Source: an uncultured Clostridia bacterium
GTDB taxonomy: Bacteria > Bacillota > Clostridia > Oscillospirales > Ruminococcaceae
NCBI GenBank assembly: GCA_947631585.1
Contig: CANRLY010000016.1
Location: 1-16,337, forward strand
DNA: 16,337 nt
Reading direction: 5' to 3'
In this document: one piece after another, positions 1-7,188 of the stretch
Numbering within the stretch: the stretch's first letter is position 1
Layout of the letters: each line of letters opens with the position of its first letter
Made by a program: the position numbers and the translations under genes
The notes under the pieces: model-generated
Database searches by the model: none
What the model was told of the DNA's origin: nothing
The model's input: the letters and a program-made list of their open reading frames with translations, nothing else

Positions 1-277
1 CCGAATAGTAGGGTATAAATCCCGGAGTTTCGATGATTATTCCCATATCTTTTGGGAAATCCACGTCCTTGCCCACTCTTTTTCCGTCAACGGTAATTTC
101 GCCGCTGGTGGGCTTTATAAAGCCGCAGATACACTTCATCAGCATGGTCTTTCCGCTTCCGTTACGGCCGATAAGACCGTGTATCTTGCCTTTCTCAAAA
201 GAAACGTTTATGTGCTTTAGTATCTCGTTTTTGCTAAGGGTCAGACAAACGTCGTTTACAGTAATGATATCTTCCAT
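1..277 (-). CDS. ABC exporter ATPase, cassette A (3' end cut by window edge)
   Basis: This is the first 92 codons of an ABC ATP-binding protein; the rest lies beyond position 1. Walker A (GRNGSGKT) is at residues 37-44. The Q-loop position holds Glu83 (IIIETPGF), the E-loop variant known from LanF/BcrA-type peptide exporters. The signature motif, Walker B and H-loop would lie outside the window. The ATG at 277 follows AGGAG with an 8-base gap, and that site overlaps the stop codon of the upstream permease, so the two are translationally adjacent. It would power export by the two permeases upstream in the same operon. From residue 23 to the edge it differs from the cassette B ATPase at one residue only (Arg67 versus Lys), and the DNA is also nearly identical. 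The E-loop supports a peptide-antibiotic immunity role, but the substrate is unknown. Confidence 0.93.
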   Translation of the reverse strand, partial: MEDIITVNDVCLTLSKNEILKHINVSFEKGKIHGLIGRNGSGKTMLMKCICGFIKPTSGEITVDGKRVGKDVDFPKDMGIIIETPGFIPYYS

Positions 278-288
278 TGTGATCTCTC

Positions 289-1161
289 CTATACAGAAAT
301 TTCGGCAACATTGTCATAGTTGAACTTGTGTATCGCAACACCGCTGAATATCAGCAGCGCCGCCAGCATTACCAGCAGATATGTCACAGAGAACCACATG
401 GGCATCAATGGTTCGCTGAAATATCTGGTGTAATGTATCCAGATAATGGAATTTGCCATAGGCATTGTCCACATCAGGTTGGCTCTCACCGAACAGAACG
501 CCGTTCCCACTGAGATGAGAGTTCCGCACAGCACGAAGCCCATTGTCTTTTGCTTTATCAGCGAAAAACTCAGCAGTATCATTCCCAGTATCAGGATATA
601 AGCAAAGGCAAGAAGATAGCTCTCTGCCGCCGCAGTGGTAAGTGACATCTGATTGTAAAGATTTTCAGGTATCAGCGTATGCCCGAAGTTTCCGACCTTA
701 TCAGGAAAGTATATGAGATACTGGGTCGTGACCTCGCTCCAGCTGCCGCTAAAAGTTCCTTTGCCCACCATCGGCGCAATTGAGCCGATAAACACTGCCG
801 CCAGAAAAGACACCGCCATCATCACAAGCTTTATGACCTGACCTACCAGCCAGTTGACTCTTCCTACCCTGATTATGTAAAAGACGGTATTTGTATCTAT
901 CCTGGGAAAATCCGCTATCAGCGTCAAAAACACCAGCGGTATTATCAGCATCAGTATGCTGGAATTAGCCACCGCAATAAACGGTTCAAAAACGTTCAGG
1001 GGCTTGTTCATCGCCTCTGCGTTTTCAAGAAGCGGAGTTACCGCAAAGTTGTAAATGAACACTATCATTACTGCAATAACTATCATTCTTGCATCGCAGA
1101 CCCATTTTACAAATTCTACCTTTGCCACAGAAAAACACTTTTTCAGGCTGAAATTCTTCAT
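289..1161 (-). CDS. ABC-2 type permease, second of cassette A
   Basis: A 290-residue integral membrane protein with about six hydrophobic segments, at roughly residues 17-37, 62-82, 102-122, 177-197, 202-220 and 252-274. It is the membrane partner of the ATPase that follows 11 bases downstream. The cytoplasmic segment ending in IADFPRIDTNT is a likely coupling region and is shared with the cassette B paralogue, to which it is about 55 percent identical by eye. I chose the ATG at 1161, preceded by AAAGGAG about 11 bases upstream, because it matches the start of the paralogue. An in-frame GTG at 1185 overlaps the stop of the previous gene and would add eight residues. LanE/LanG or BcrB-like proteins are the nearest familiar group by architecture; the exported substrate cannot be read from the sequence. 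Confidence 0.85.
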   Translation of the reverse strand: MKNFSLKKCFSVAKVEFVKWVCDARMIVIAVMIVFIYNFAVTPLLENAEAMNKPLNVFEPFIAVANSSILMLIIPLVFLTLIADFPRIDTNTVFYIIRVGRVNWLVGQVIKLVMMAVSFLAAVFIGSIAPMVGKGTFSGSWSEVTTQYLIYFPDKVGNFGHTLIPENLYNQMSLTTAAAESYLLAFAYILILGMILLSFSLIKQKTMGFVLCGTLISVGTAFCSVRANLMWTMPMANSIIWIHYTRYFSEPLMPMWFSVTYLLVMLAALLIFSGVAIHKFNYDNVAEISV

Positions 1162-1181
1162 TTGCTTCTCAACTCCTTTCC

Positions 1182-2051
1182 TCACGAGCCCTTGTCGGTA
1201 CGCCGGTTCATTATTACCACAAACCCGATCAGCAGCGCAAGGCAGTAGCAGACATTGAATATGACCGTTTTATGCGCTATCGGGTTGTCTTTCCACGGCT
1301 GGTTGAAGATAGTCGCCAGCGCAGTGGGGTTGAACGGCTGTACCTTGTCGTACAGGTCATAATATTTTTCTTCTGTAAAAGATTTATTAATAAGTTTCTG
1401 GATAACCGTGCTCCAGATATAGCAAAGCATAAACGGGATACAGGTTATCAAATATGGGTTGCGGCAGAAGGAACTGAGGAAAAACGCCGGCATAGCTCCC
1501 ACCGCTCCGAAAACGAAGGAGGACGCCAGAGTCCCCACGGCGGCTCTTGCCACTCCGTGAGGGAATTGCATTTTGAATATTTCCTTATTCACCTCAAAAA
1601 GGGATATGTCCGGAAAGAGCATCACAGTCATCAAGCCGTAGATCGCAACTCCCAGAAAAAGCGCCAGTCCTCCCCCCAGCAGGGCAGAAATAAATTTGGA
1701 AAAGTAGTAGCGGTACTTGCCGGAGCGCATGATGGTCAGCCTGATGCAGCCGCTGTTTCTCTCCGCACAAAACGCCACCATAAACGGAAACGCCGCTATT
1801 ATGGGAAGAAACATGGTTACATAGCCGCCAAGGCACGCCTGAAAGACATTGATAGACGCAAAATCTTCAATGCTCAGCAGGGTCGCCGGATCGGTCATGA
1901 ACGCAGCTTCCATGGCGGTGTAGGCTTTCTCGGTGTTTGAGTCTATGTACACTGTCGAGGTGAAGCACAAAAGCGTAGTCACCAGCACCGCACCAAGGAA
2001 ACCGATGTTCAGCACCGATTTGTTAAAGTCACTTTTCAATGCTTTAAACAT
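1182..2051 (-). CDS. ABC-2 type permease, first of cassette A
   Basis: A 289-residue membrane protein and the first gene of cassette A. It has about six hydrophobic segments, one near residues 15-36, then a large extracytoplasmic loop, then segments near 70-92, 115-140, 165-185, 192-215 and 262-283. The stretch FCAERNSG followed by a basic segment is typical of ABC-2 permeases and probably contacts the ATPase. The ATG at 2051 has GGAG seven bases upstream. An in-frame ATG at 2084 would add eleven charged residues, lacks such a site, and was rejected. The stop is 20 bases before the chosen start of the second permease, or overlaps its alternative GTG start. It is homologous to the partial permease at 15617-16337. 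The gene is divergent from hpt; I see no convincing promoter for it in the 173-base gap. Confidence 0.86.
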   Translation of the reverse strand: MFKALKSDFNKSVLNIGFLGAVLVTTLLCFTSTVYIDSNTEKAYTAMEAAFMTDPATLLSIEDFASINVFQACLGGYVTMFLPIIAAFPFMVAFCAERNSGCIRLTIMRSGKYRYYFSKFISALLGGGLALFLGVAIYGLMTVMLFPDISLFEVNKEIFKMQFPHGVARAAVGTLASSFVFGAVGAMPAFFLSSFCRNPYLITCIPFMLCYIWSTVIQKLINKSFTEEKYYDLYDKVQPFNPTALATIFNQPWKDNPIAHKTVIFNVCYCLALLIGFVVIMNRRTDKGS

Positions 2052-2164
2052 GATCTTTCTCCTTTCAAAAATATAATATTTCAACTGCTTTGTGATAATT
2101 TATCTCAAAAGCAACAGATAAACATTTTCCAGCCCGTCAAGAGCAATTTGTATATATATAATTA

Positions 2165-2193
2165 TTGAAATCTCATGAAATGTATGTTAAAAT
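2165..2193 (+). promoter_or_regulatory. Sigma-A type promoter for hpt
   Basis: TTGAAA (2165-2170) and TAAAAT (2188-2193) are separated by exactly 17 bases. A TG one base before the -10 box makes it an extended -10 promoter. Transcription would start near 2200, giving a leader of about 25 bases before the hpt ATG. It lies in the AT-rich divergent gap between cassette A and hpt. Confidence 0.7.
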
Positions 2194-2224
2194 ATAAGCA
2201 TAAAACTGAAAGGAAGTTGCCGGT

Positions 2225-2791
2225 ATGGTATTACAAGAAAAAACAAACCAACTATCTGAAAAGAACAGCTGCCTCGGCGAAGTCCTGATACCTGAAGAAA
2301 AGATCAGGGCGGAAGTGAAAAAAGCTGCGGCACAGCTGGATAAACTCTACGACGGACGGCCTTTGCTGCTGGTGGGCATACTGAAAGGCTCTTTCATTTT
2401 TATGGCTGACCTTTGCAGAGAACTGAGCGTTCCGTGCGAAATAGGCTTCATCACTGCAAAAAGCTACTACTCCGGCACTGAATCCTCCGGGAAAGTCACC
2501 GTCAGCGGAGAGCTTTCCCAGGATCTTTCAAAATACCATCTTGTGCTTGTGGAGGACATAATCGACACCGGACGGACGCTTAAAGAAGTCGTTCGGATAA
2601 TGAAAGAAAGATCGCCTGTTTCGGTGACGGTGGTCACCCTGCTGGACAAGCCGGAACGCCGCCTTGTGGAGTTTGAACCGGACGTCAGCCTGTTCACCGT
2701 GCCGGACAAGTTCGTTGTGGGCTACGGGCTTGACTGCGCAGAACAGTTCAGAAATCTGCCCTGCATAGCAGAATACATTCCCGAAAAATAA
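2225..2791 (+). CDS. hpt: Hypoxanthine phosphoribosyltransferase
   Basis: This 188-residue cytoplasmic purine-salvage enzyme joins hypoxanthine (often guanine too) to PRPP, giving IMP or GMP and pyrophosphate. The family markers are all present. GILKGS is at 51-56, followed by the flexible-loop SYY at 80-82. The PRPP-binding signature VEDIIDTGRTL is at 109-119, with the acidic pair E110-D111 and the likely base D114. DKPERR is at 141-146 and VVGYGLD at 164-170. The length is usual apart from about 15 extra N-terminal residues before the conserved core. The ATG is preceded by AAGGAAG at 8 bases, and the only internal Met (60) is inside the core, so the start is secure. The next gene begins 30 bases downstream with no terminator between them, so the two are probably co-transcribed. 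Confidence 0.96.
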   Translation: MVLQEKTNQLSEKNSCLGEVLIPEEKIRAEVKKAAAQLDKLYDGRPLLLVGILKGSFIFMADLCRELSVPCEIGFITAKSYYSGTESSGKVTVSGELSQDLSKYHLVLVEDIIDTGRTLKEVVRIMKERSPVSVTVVTLLDKPERRLVEFEPDVSLFTVPDKFVVGYGLDCAEQFRNLPCIAEYIPEK

Positions 2792-2821
2792 AAAATATAT
2801 AGATAAAAAGGAGCAGCAACA

Positions 2822-4843
2822 ATGAAACTTAAAAGAACAGCAGCATTATTCACAGCCTTAGCCGTTGCCGCCGGGGCATTTTCTGCCTGTCGGGAAAAGG
2901 ACAACGACAGCTCATCGTCTCAGCCTGACAGCTCTGTCGCCACCACAACGACTGCCGCCCAGTCCGCCGTTACCACAGTGACGGACAGCAGTTCTCAAGA
3001 GGACCCTCAGCTGGCTTACCGCAGAGACAAGGCGGTATCCACCCTTTCCTGCTACAACGGAGGAGAGTTCATGCCGGAGCTTCATTCTCTTGGCGGCGGG
3101 AAACTTCTGGCTCTCACATCTGTCTACAACATGGACACCAACAGCGTTGTAAGCACGATACAGATAATAGACGTTGTCAGCGATAAGGTGGTCGCCGAGA
3201 CCGATCTGTTAGACTCGATGACGGTTTCCGTCTGCAACGAGAACTGCATCATTCTGGAAGATCTGGACGCCTCCAAAAACATTTTTATAGATGAGCAGCT
3301 CAATGTTCTTTCTGAATTTGACAACCACAAAACTATCGGCAAGTTCTCGCCTGACGGAAAAACTTACTACTTTGTTTCCGGCGGCGACCTCTACCAGATG
3401 GACACTGGTTCAGGGGAGTTCAGCAAGATAGAAACAGACCCCCATCTGTATTTCGCAGAAAACGTTCAGGATATCACGCCTGACGGAAAGTACGTTTTCC
3501 TGGTCTGTCAGGATATGAACAGCGAAGAATACCGTGAAGCGACCATCTGCGTCGATCTGGCTGACGGCAAGCTTTGTATGCTCACCTACGACATGGAATA
3601 CCCCTACTTTCTGGACGACTGCGCCTGCCTGAGCAAGCGTATCTACGATGAGGAAGATAATGCGCACAATCGGTTATTCTTTCTTGAAAAAGAAGGAGAA
3701 AGCGCAGGCTTAGAGGTAGACGACCAGAACAAGGAAGTAACTCCCATTACCGGCAGCCGGTATATCGAGATGGTGGACTATTCCACCAGCATGGACGAGG
3801 ACGAATACTATCCGCCCAGCATTTGCCTGGGAACTTTTGAAGGCAATGTTTACCGCTACGGCGTTCTTACCTGCGAAAAGCCGGAAGATACGGTCTACAC
3901 CCTTACATATATGCCCCAGGAGGACCTCATCGCATTTACTCTGGCAAGGGACGAGGACAGCCTTATCGGCATTATCGACCCGCAGCAGCTGAGTTATGAC
4001 CAGCAGCTGAAATGCGACCCGGTGGATTCCCCTGCTCTGTTCGACCAAAGCATTGCAGATGAATATGAACTCAGCCGCCGTGACGACAGACCTGCGCCGC
4101 AGTATCTTTCTGAACAGCGTGCCAAAGCTGACCAGCTGGAAGAGCAGTTCGGCGTGAAAATTTACATTTCCTCCCAGTGCAAAGATATGGTCACCGATGA
4201 AAAGGGTTACCACTGCACAGACGAGGATTTTGAACAGGAATACGAAATTGACAACCTCGACCTTGCGCTCAGCGACCTGGAGACCGCTTTGGAAAAATAC
4301 CCTGACGGTTTTACTCAACAGTTCAGGAGCTTTACAGGCAACGGCGGACTGCGTTTCTTCCTGACCGGTACTATCACCGATAATTTCAGCGCCGCATACG
4401 CCATCAAAAACGGCGAGTGGTACGACATGATAATTGATATAAGTTACGATGTTGAGACCAACACCGCTCACGAAATGTGGCACAGCATTGAAAGCTTCAT
4501 CAACTGCAATGACAGTCAGCTGCTCGATGAGACCGAATGGATGAAACTTCAGCCGGAGGGCTTTGAATACCTGGGAACTTACGATGGCTACGAAAACGCC
4601 GGCGGCGAATACTGCTACGGTTACGAGGAAAACTGGTATTTCTACGACACCTACAGCAAGGTGGACTCTTTCGAGGACAAGGCGCGGATAATGGAAGTTG
4701 TCATGTGTCCGCAGATCAATGACGCAGCCGGCTTCCTGAAATCGGAGCATATAAAAGCCAAGCTGAAATTCATGTGCGACGCCGTCAGACAGGCGTTTGA
4801 CACCGACGGCTGGGAAGATGTGATCTGGGAGAAATACAACTGA
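2822..4843 (+). CDS. Secreted lipoprotein with beta-propeller-like region and HExxH metallopeptidase-like domain
   Basis: A 673-residue protein with a lipoprotein signal peptide: basic start, hydrophobic core, then FSAC with lipidated Cys23. A Ser/Thr-rich linker follows to about residue 60. Residues 60-420 contain repeated strand patterns with SPDGK (176-180) and TPDGK (219-223), typical of WD40/TolB-like propellers. The C-terminal part, from about 430, holds a helix ending YPDGF, then HEMWH at 550-554, the HExxH zinc motif of gluzincin-type peptidases. EDKA at 618-621 is a candidate site for the third zinc ligand (E618), matching the EDxA pattern seen in such secreted peptidase families. 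I infer a surface-anchored zinc peptidase; activity and substrate are unknown. AAGGAG sits eight bases before the ATG. It follows hpt in an apparent operon and ends at a strong terminator. No recognised family name is claimed. Confidence 0.88.
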   Translation: MKLKRTAALFTALAVAAGAFSACREKDNDSSSSQPDSSVATTTTAAQSAVTTVTDSSSQEDPQLAYRRDKAVSTLSCYNGGEFMPELHSLGGGKLLALTSVYNMDTNSVVSTIQIIDVVSDKVVAETDLLDSMTVSVCNENCIILEDLDASKNIFIDEQLNVLSEFDNHKTIGKFSPDGKTYYFVSGGDLYQMDTGSGEFSKIETDPHLYFAENVQDITPDGKYVFLVCQDMNSEEYREATICVDLADGKLCMLTYDMEYPYFLDDCACLSKRIYDEEDNAHNRLFFLEKEGESAGLEVDDQNKEVTPITGSRYIEMVDYSTSMDEDEYYPPSICLGTFEGNVYRYGVLTCEKPEDTVYTLTYMPQEDLIAFTLARDEDSLIGIIDPQQLSYDQQLKCDPVDSPALFDQSIADEYELSRRDDRPAPQYLSEQRAKADQLEEQFGVKIYISSQCKDMVTDEKGYHCTDEDFEQEYEIDNLDLALSDLETALEKYPDGFTQQFRSFTGNGGLRFFLTGTITDNFSAAYAIKNGEWYDMIIDISYDVETNTAHEMWHSIESFINCNDSQLLDETEWMKLQPEGFEYLGTYDGYENAGGEYCYGYEENWYFYDTYSKVDSFEDKARIMEVVMCPQINDAAGFLKSEHIKAKLKFMCDAVRQAFDTDGWEDVIWEKYN

Positions 4844-4854
4844 CTATTCCCCAC

Positions 4855-4892
4855 AAAAAGTACGCTTATTATTAAGCGTGCTTTTTCTTTTT
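4855..4892. terminator. Bidirectional Rho-independent terminator
   Basis: A 14-base stem (4855-4868 with 4873-4886, one G-U wobble on the plus strand) closes on the four-base loop TTAT. The stem has A-tracts on one side and T-tracts on the other, so it can end transcription from both directions: the hpt/lipoprotein operon on the plus strand and the lipoprotein gene at 5025 on the minus strand. The following 130 bases up to 5025 are AT-rich and show no gene. Confidence 0.85.
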
Positions 4893-5024
4893 CGGAAAAC
4901 TTTTATATTTACTTGATAATTATACCAAATAATAAGTTAATTTGTAATATAACTACAAAAATTTAGAGATTTTTCTATGTATTAGACAAATCCGCCGTCA
5001 CAAATTTATCTATTTTGACGAATC

Positions 5025-6194
5025 TCACACCACATCAAGTGTTATCTCCCCGGTTAAGGCGTCAACTTTTACTGCTTCACGGGACAGCCCGGAATACTCG
5101 TTGTTGAAGAAGAAGCACCAGGTGGGGGTGAATGTCAGCGGCTGCTGGATATCTTTTTTCCTTTCCTCCGGAATATCGCCGTTTTCATCAACATATATCC
5201 GCTTCTGTGTAATCTTACAACAATACATCAATTCCACTTTGTCAAAGTCGTATTTTATGTTTTTCGCAAGCTCATTCTTTAAAATTTCCACCGCACCTTC
5301 GAGAGAAATTATTTTGTCCAGTTTTTCGGACTCTTTTATTCTGTCCGAACCTTGCAGCCTAATATTTGTAGGCTTTTCAAAGTCGTCTGAATAAACCACT
5401 TCTAATGTATTTGCGGCGTAATATGTATCTGAATCTTCGCCGCTATCAACTACATTGAACGGAGAAATATATTCTTCAAACGCTATTCCTTTGTATAGTT
5501 CTGCCAAATTCACCTGAATATAATCGCCATTCGAGCTCATGCTGTGGTAAGCAAAAACGTCCCTTGCCTCAAATTCAAAGCCATTGCCTATGCTTACATT
5601 TTTTTCTATATCGTCCACCCATTCTTTGGCATTTTTTGCTATTTCTGAAGCTTTTATCTTTTTGCCGTCAACTTCCACCTCGCCATCTTCGCCGTTTTTC
5701 AGTTGAAATGCCGCTGAAATGATGTCATTTCCGTCGGTGTTGTTGTTGTAAATAATGAACGGAAATGGAAATACTTCTCCAAGAGCCTGAACATCACCAT
5801 ACTCGCTATAGGGTAATCCATCTTCCATGAAGTACATTATCAACTGGCTAGCGGGTCCGTCCATTATCTTGCATTTTTCCTCTTCGTAGTCATCTCCGTA
5901 ATATTTTTTAAATAATCTCTTTGCATCTTGTTCACGAAAATCATCTATATCTTGCCACGAGCGGTCAATTGTCAACTTGTATATCTCATATTTGTCAGGA
6001 ACTGTTATTACATCGGGCATGGTAAAAATGCCGAAGTTCTGCCCTTGGAGCTTTTCAGCTCCATCAAAAGCCTGAGAGACCGGCTCAGGGTCAAAACTGC
6101 CTATCGGCATTGAAGTTTTGGCAGAATTATCCTGATAGCGGCAGGAGGTGAAAATGAGAGCAAGTGGCAGAAGTGCGCAAAATATTTTTTTCAT
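5025..6194 (-). CDS. Predicted lipoprotein of unknown function
   Basis: A 389-residue secreted protein. The start MKKIFCALLPLALIFTSC is a lipoprotein signal peptide with Cys18 as the lipid site. GAGGAG lies nine bases upstream of this ATG. A longer in-frame extension to 6347 was rejected because it would bury the signal peptide and lacks a ribosome site. The body is acidic and soluble with no membrane segment. The C-terminal part (around 315-389) has a helix followed by strands ending in VKVDALTGEI, which resembles PepSY or YycH/YycI-like folds seen in secreted lipoproteins; this is a weak resemblance only. The gene looks more AT-rich than hpt and its partner lipoprotein. It stands alone between two terminators and converges on the hpt operon. 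I do not recognise the family. Confidence 0.85.
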   Translation of the reverse strand: MKKIFCALLPLALIFTSCRYQDNSAKTSMPIGSFDPEPVSQAFDGAEKLQGQNFGIFTMPDVITVPDKYEIYKLTIDRSWQDIDDFREQDAKRLFKKYYGDDYEEEKCKIMDGPASQLIMYFMEDGLPYSEYGDVQALGEVFPFPFIIYNNNTDGNDIISAAFQLKNGEDGEVEVDGKKIKASEIAKNAKEWVDDIEKNVSIGNGFEFEARDVFAYHSMSSNGDYIQVNLAELYKGIAFEEYISPFNVVDSGEDSDTYYAANTLEVVYSDDFEKPTNIRLQGSDRIKESEKLDKIISLEGAVEILKNELAKNIKYDFDKVELMYCCKITQKRIYVDENGDIPEERKKDIQQPLTFTPTWCFFFNNEYSGLSREAVKVDALTGEITLDVV

Positions 6195-6220
6195 GATAAT
6201 CAACTCCTCGTGAATTTGCT

Positions 6221-6254
6221 TTTTATAATAACACTTTTCAGACAGCCCAAGTGT
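6221..6254 (-). promoter_or_regulatory. Possible promoter with overlapping inverted repeat upstream of the lipoprotein
   Basis: Reading the minus strand, TTGGGC and TATAAA are separated by 17 bases, a weak sigma-A type match. The inverted repeat ACACTT (6231-6236) / AAGTGT (6249-6254) overlaps the spacer and -35 region and could be an operator. Neither element is strong, and the pairing with this gene rests on position alone. Confidence 0.3.
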
Positions 6255-6318
6255 AACGGATTTAACAGAATGTTTTTGAAATGTTTTCTGATTAGTTACA
6301 ATTGCAGTTTGCGAAAAA

Positions 6319-6358
6319 TAAAAAAGCCGCAAAGCACAATTGCTCATGCCTTGCAGCT
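6319..6358 (-). terminator. Rho-independent terminator after the alpha/beta hydrolase gene
   Basis: On the minus strand a 14-pair stem (6345-6358 with 6325-6338, several G-U pairs) with a six-base loop is followed by six T residues. It lies just after the stop codon at 6374 and separates the hydrolase from the lipoprotein gene downstream. Confidence 0.82.
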
Positions 6359-6373
6359 CAGTCGCTGATACCG

Positions 6374-6988
6374 TTATTTTCGGGAGACGATCACTTTAGC
6401 CAGGGTTTTCGGCTGGTCGATATTCACTTCATGACCTGAATTTTTGACCACATAAAACCTGCCATTTTTCAGCATTTTAGCAAGCATTACCGCCGCTTTC
6501 CGATTCGCTTTATCCTTTTCGCCGCATAGAATTGTCACAGGGCAGGCGATCTTTTCGAGGCGATTTGTGAAGTCGATGTCTGCCATTGAATTTGTCAGGG
6601 AGATCATATCCGCCTTTTTGATCCCGGTGGCTGAAAAGCGGCTTTCCGGCATGAGGTTAAACACAAAATTCTGCGCTTTTAACAGCATTTTCGGCATTTT
6701 GAACTGCGGCGCAACAAGCAGCAGGCGGTTTACTTTTTCCGGAAAATCAACTGCATAATTCAGCGCAAGGACTGCGCCAAGGGACAGTCCGCAGATGTTG
6801 ATCTTTTCAGAAAAATTATTCAGATAAGCGGAAAGTTTACTGTAGATATTACTGTAATTACAGCCTTTTTCTGTAAAAAATTCATTTAATTCAACATTGA
6901 TGGCTTCAAGATCTTTGGGCAGAAAAGCTATGGTTTCTTCCCAACTGGACGCATTTTGACCCAATCCGTGCAGAAAAATATATTTCAT
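6374..6988 (-). CDS. Small alpha/beta hydrolase
   Basis: A 204-residue cytoplasmic serine hydrolase of the alpha/beta fold, without a signal peptide. The oxyanion-hole motif HGLG is at 7-10 and the nucleophile elbow GLSLG at 67-71 with Ser69. GEKD gives a likely catalytic Asp159, and SGHE gives His186, so the full triad is present. The protein is shorter than the usual 250-280 residues and has a minimal cap region (about 95-140). Substrate is not predictable; esterase, lipase-like or acyl-transfer roles are all possible. AGGAAG lies seven bases before the ATG at 6988. It sits downstream of the giant surface-protein gene on the same strand, separated by 200 bases that contain a terminator-like hairpin and a competing pairing, so its expression may depend on read-through. 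I see no convincing separate promoter. Confidence 0.87.
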   Translation of the reverse strand: MKYIFLHGLGQNASSWEETIAFLPKDLEAINVELNEFFTEKGCNYSNIYSKLSAYLNNFSEKINICGLSLGAVLALNYAVDFPEKVNRLLLVAPQFKMPKMLLKAQNFVFNLMPESRFSATGIKKADMISLTNSMADIDFTNRLEKIACPVTILCGEKDKANRKAAVMLAKMLKNGRFYVVKNSGHEVNIDQPKTLAKVIVSRK

Positions 6989-7027
6989 CTTATCACTTCC
7001 TATTGCAAATTTCTAACTTACAGCAAA

Positions 7028-7052
7028 ACACCGGCAGGGTCGCTGTCGGTGT
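7028..7052 (-). terminator. Terminator-like hairpin between surface-protein gene and hydrolase gene
   Basis: On the minus strand ACACCGACAG (7052-7043) pairs with CTGCCGGTGT (7037-7028) around a five-base loop with one A-C mismatch, followed by TTTT. It is weaker than the other terminators in the window. Part of its 5' arm can instead pair with 7138-7152 upstream in the same RNA. Confidence 0.55.
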
Positions 7053-7152
7053 TATTTATGCTGTTTGATATTGTTATTGCCGCCTTTCAACTTCGGGCTG
7101 CAAAATTTGCAGCTTGCGCCTGCCTGGATAATTCCGCAAATAACACCGCAGC
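7042..7152. repeat. Inverted repeat with 80-base spacer, possible antiterminator arm or MITE-like ends
   Basis: 7042-7057 and 7138-7152 are complementary over 15 pairs with one bulged base; the core CGGTGTTATTT is perfect over 11. A smaller hairpin (CTGCAAA / TTTGCAG, 7098-7112) lies in the spacer. In the minus-strand RNA this pairing excludes the terminator-like hairpin at 7028-7052. It could also be the terminal repeats of a roughly 110-base non-coding element. Confidence 0.6.
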
Positions 7153-7188
7153 ATGGCTGTCAGTATTTTGTCAAGCACATAGAATTGT

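Noticed and set aside
1272..1940. Open frame of 222 codons on the plus strand
   Set aside because: It is opposite the cassette A permease, has a composition rich in Arg, His and Gly unlike a real protein, and no ribosome site.
2052..2164. A minus-strand promoter for cassette A, for example TTGACG near 2137
   Set aside because: No acceptable -10 box lies at 16-18 bases from it; other pairings are no better than chance in this AT-rich gap.
3710..4750. Open frame of 346 codons on the minus strand
   Set aside because: It lies wholly opposite the lipoprotein gene at 2822-4843, which has a signal peptide, ribosome site and HExxH motif. The antisense frame has none and is a codon-bias shadow.
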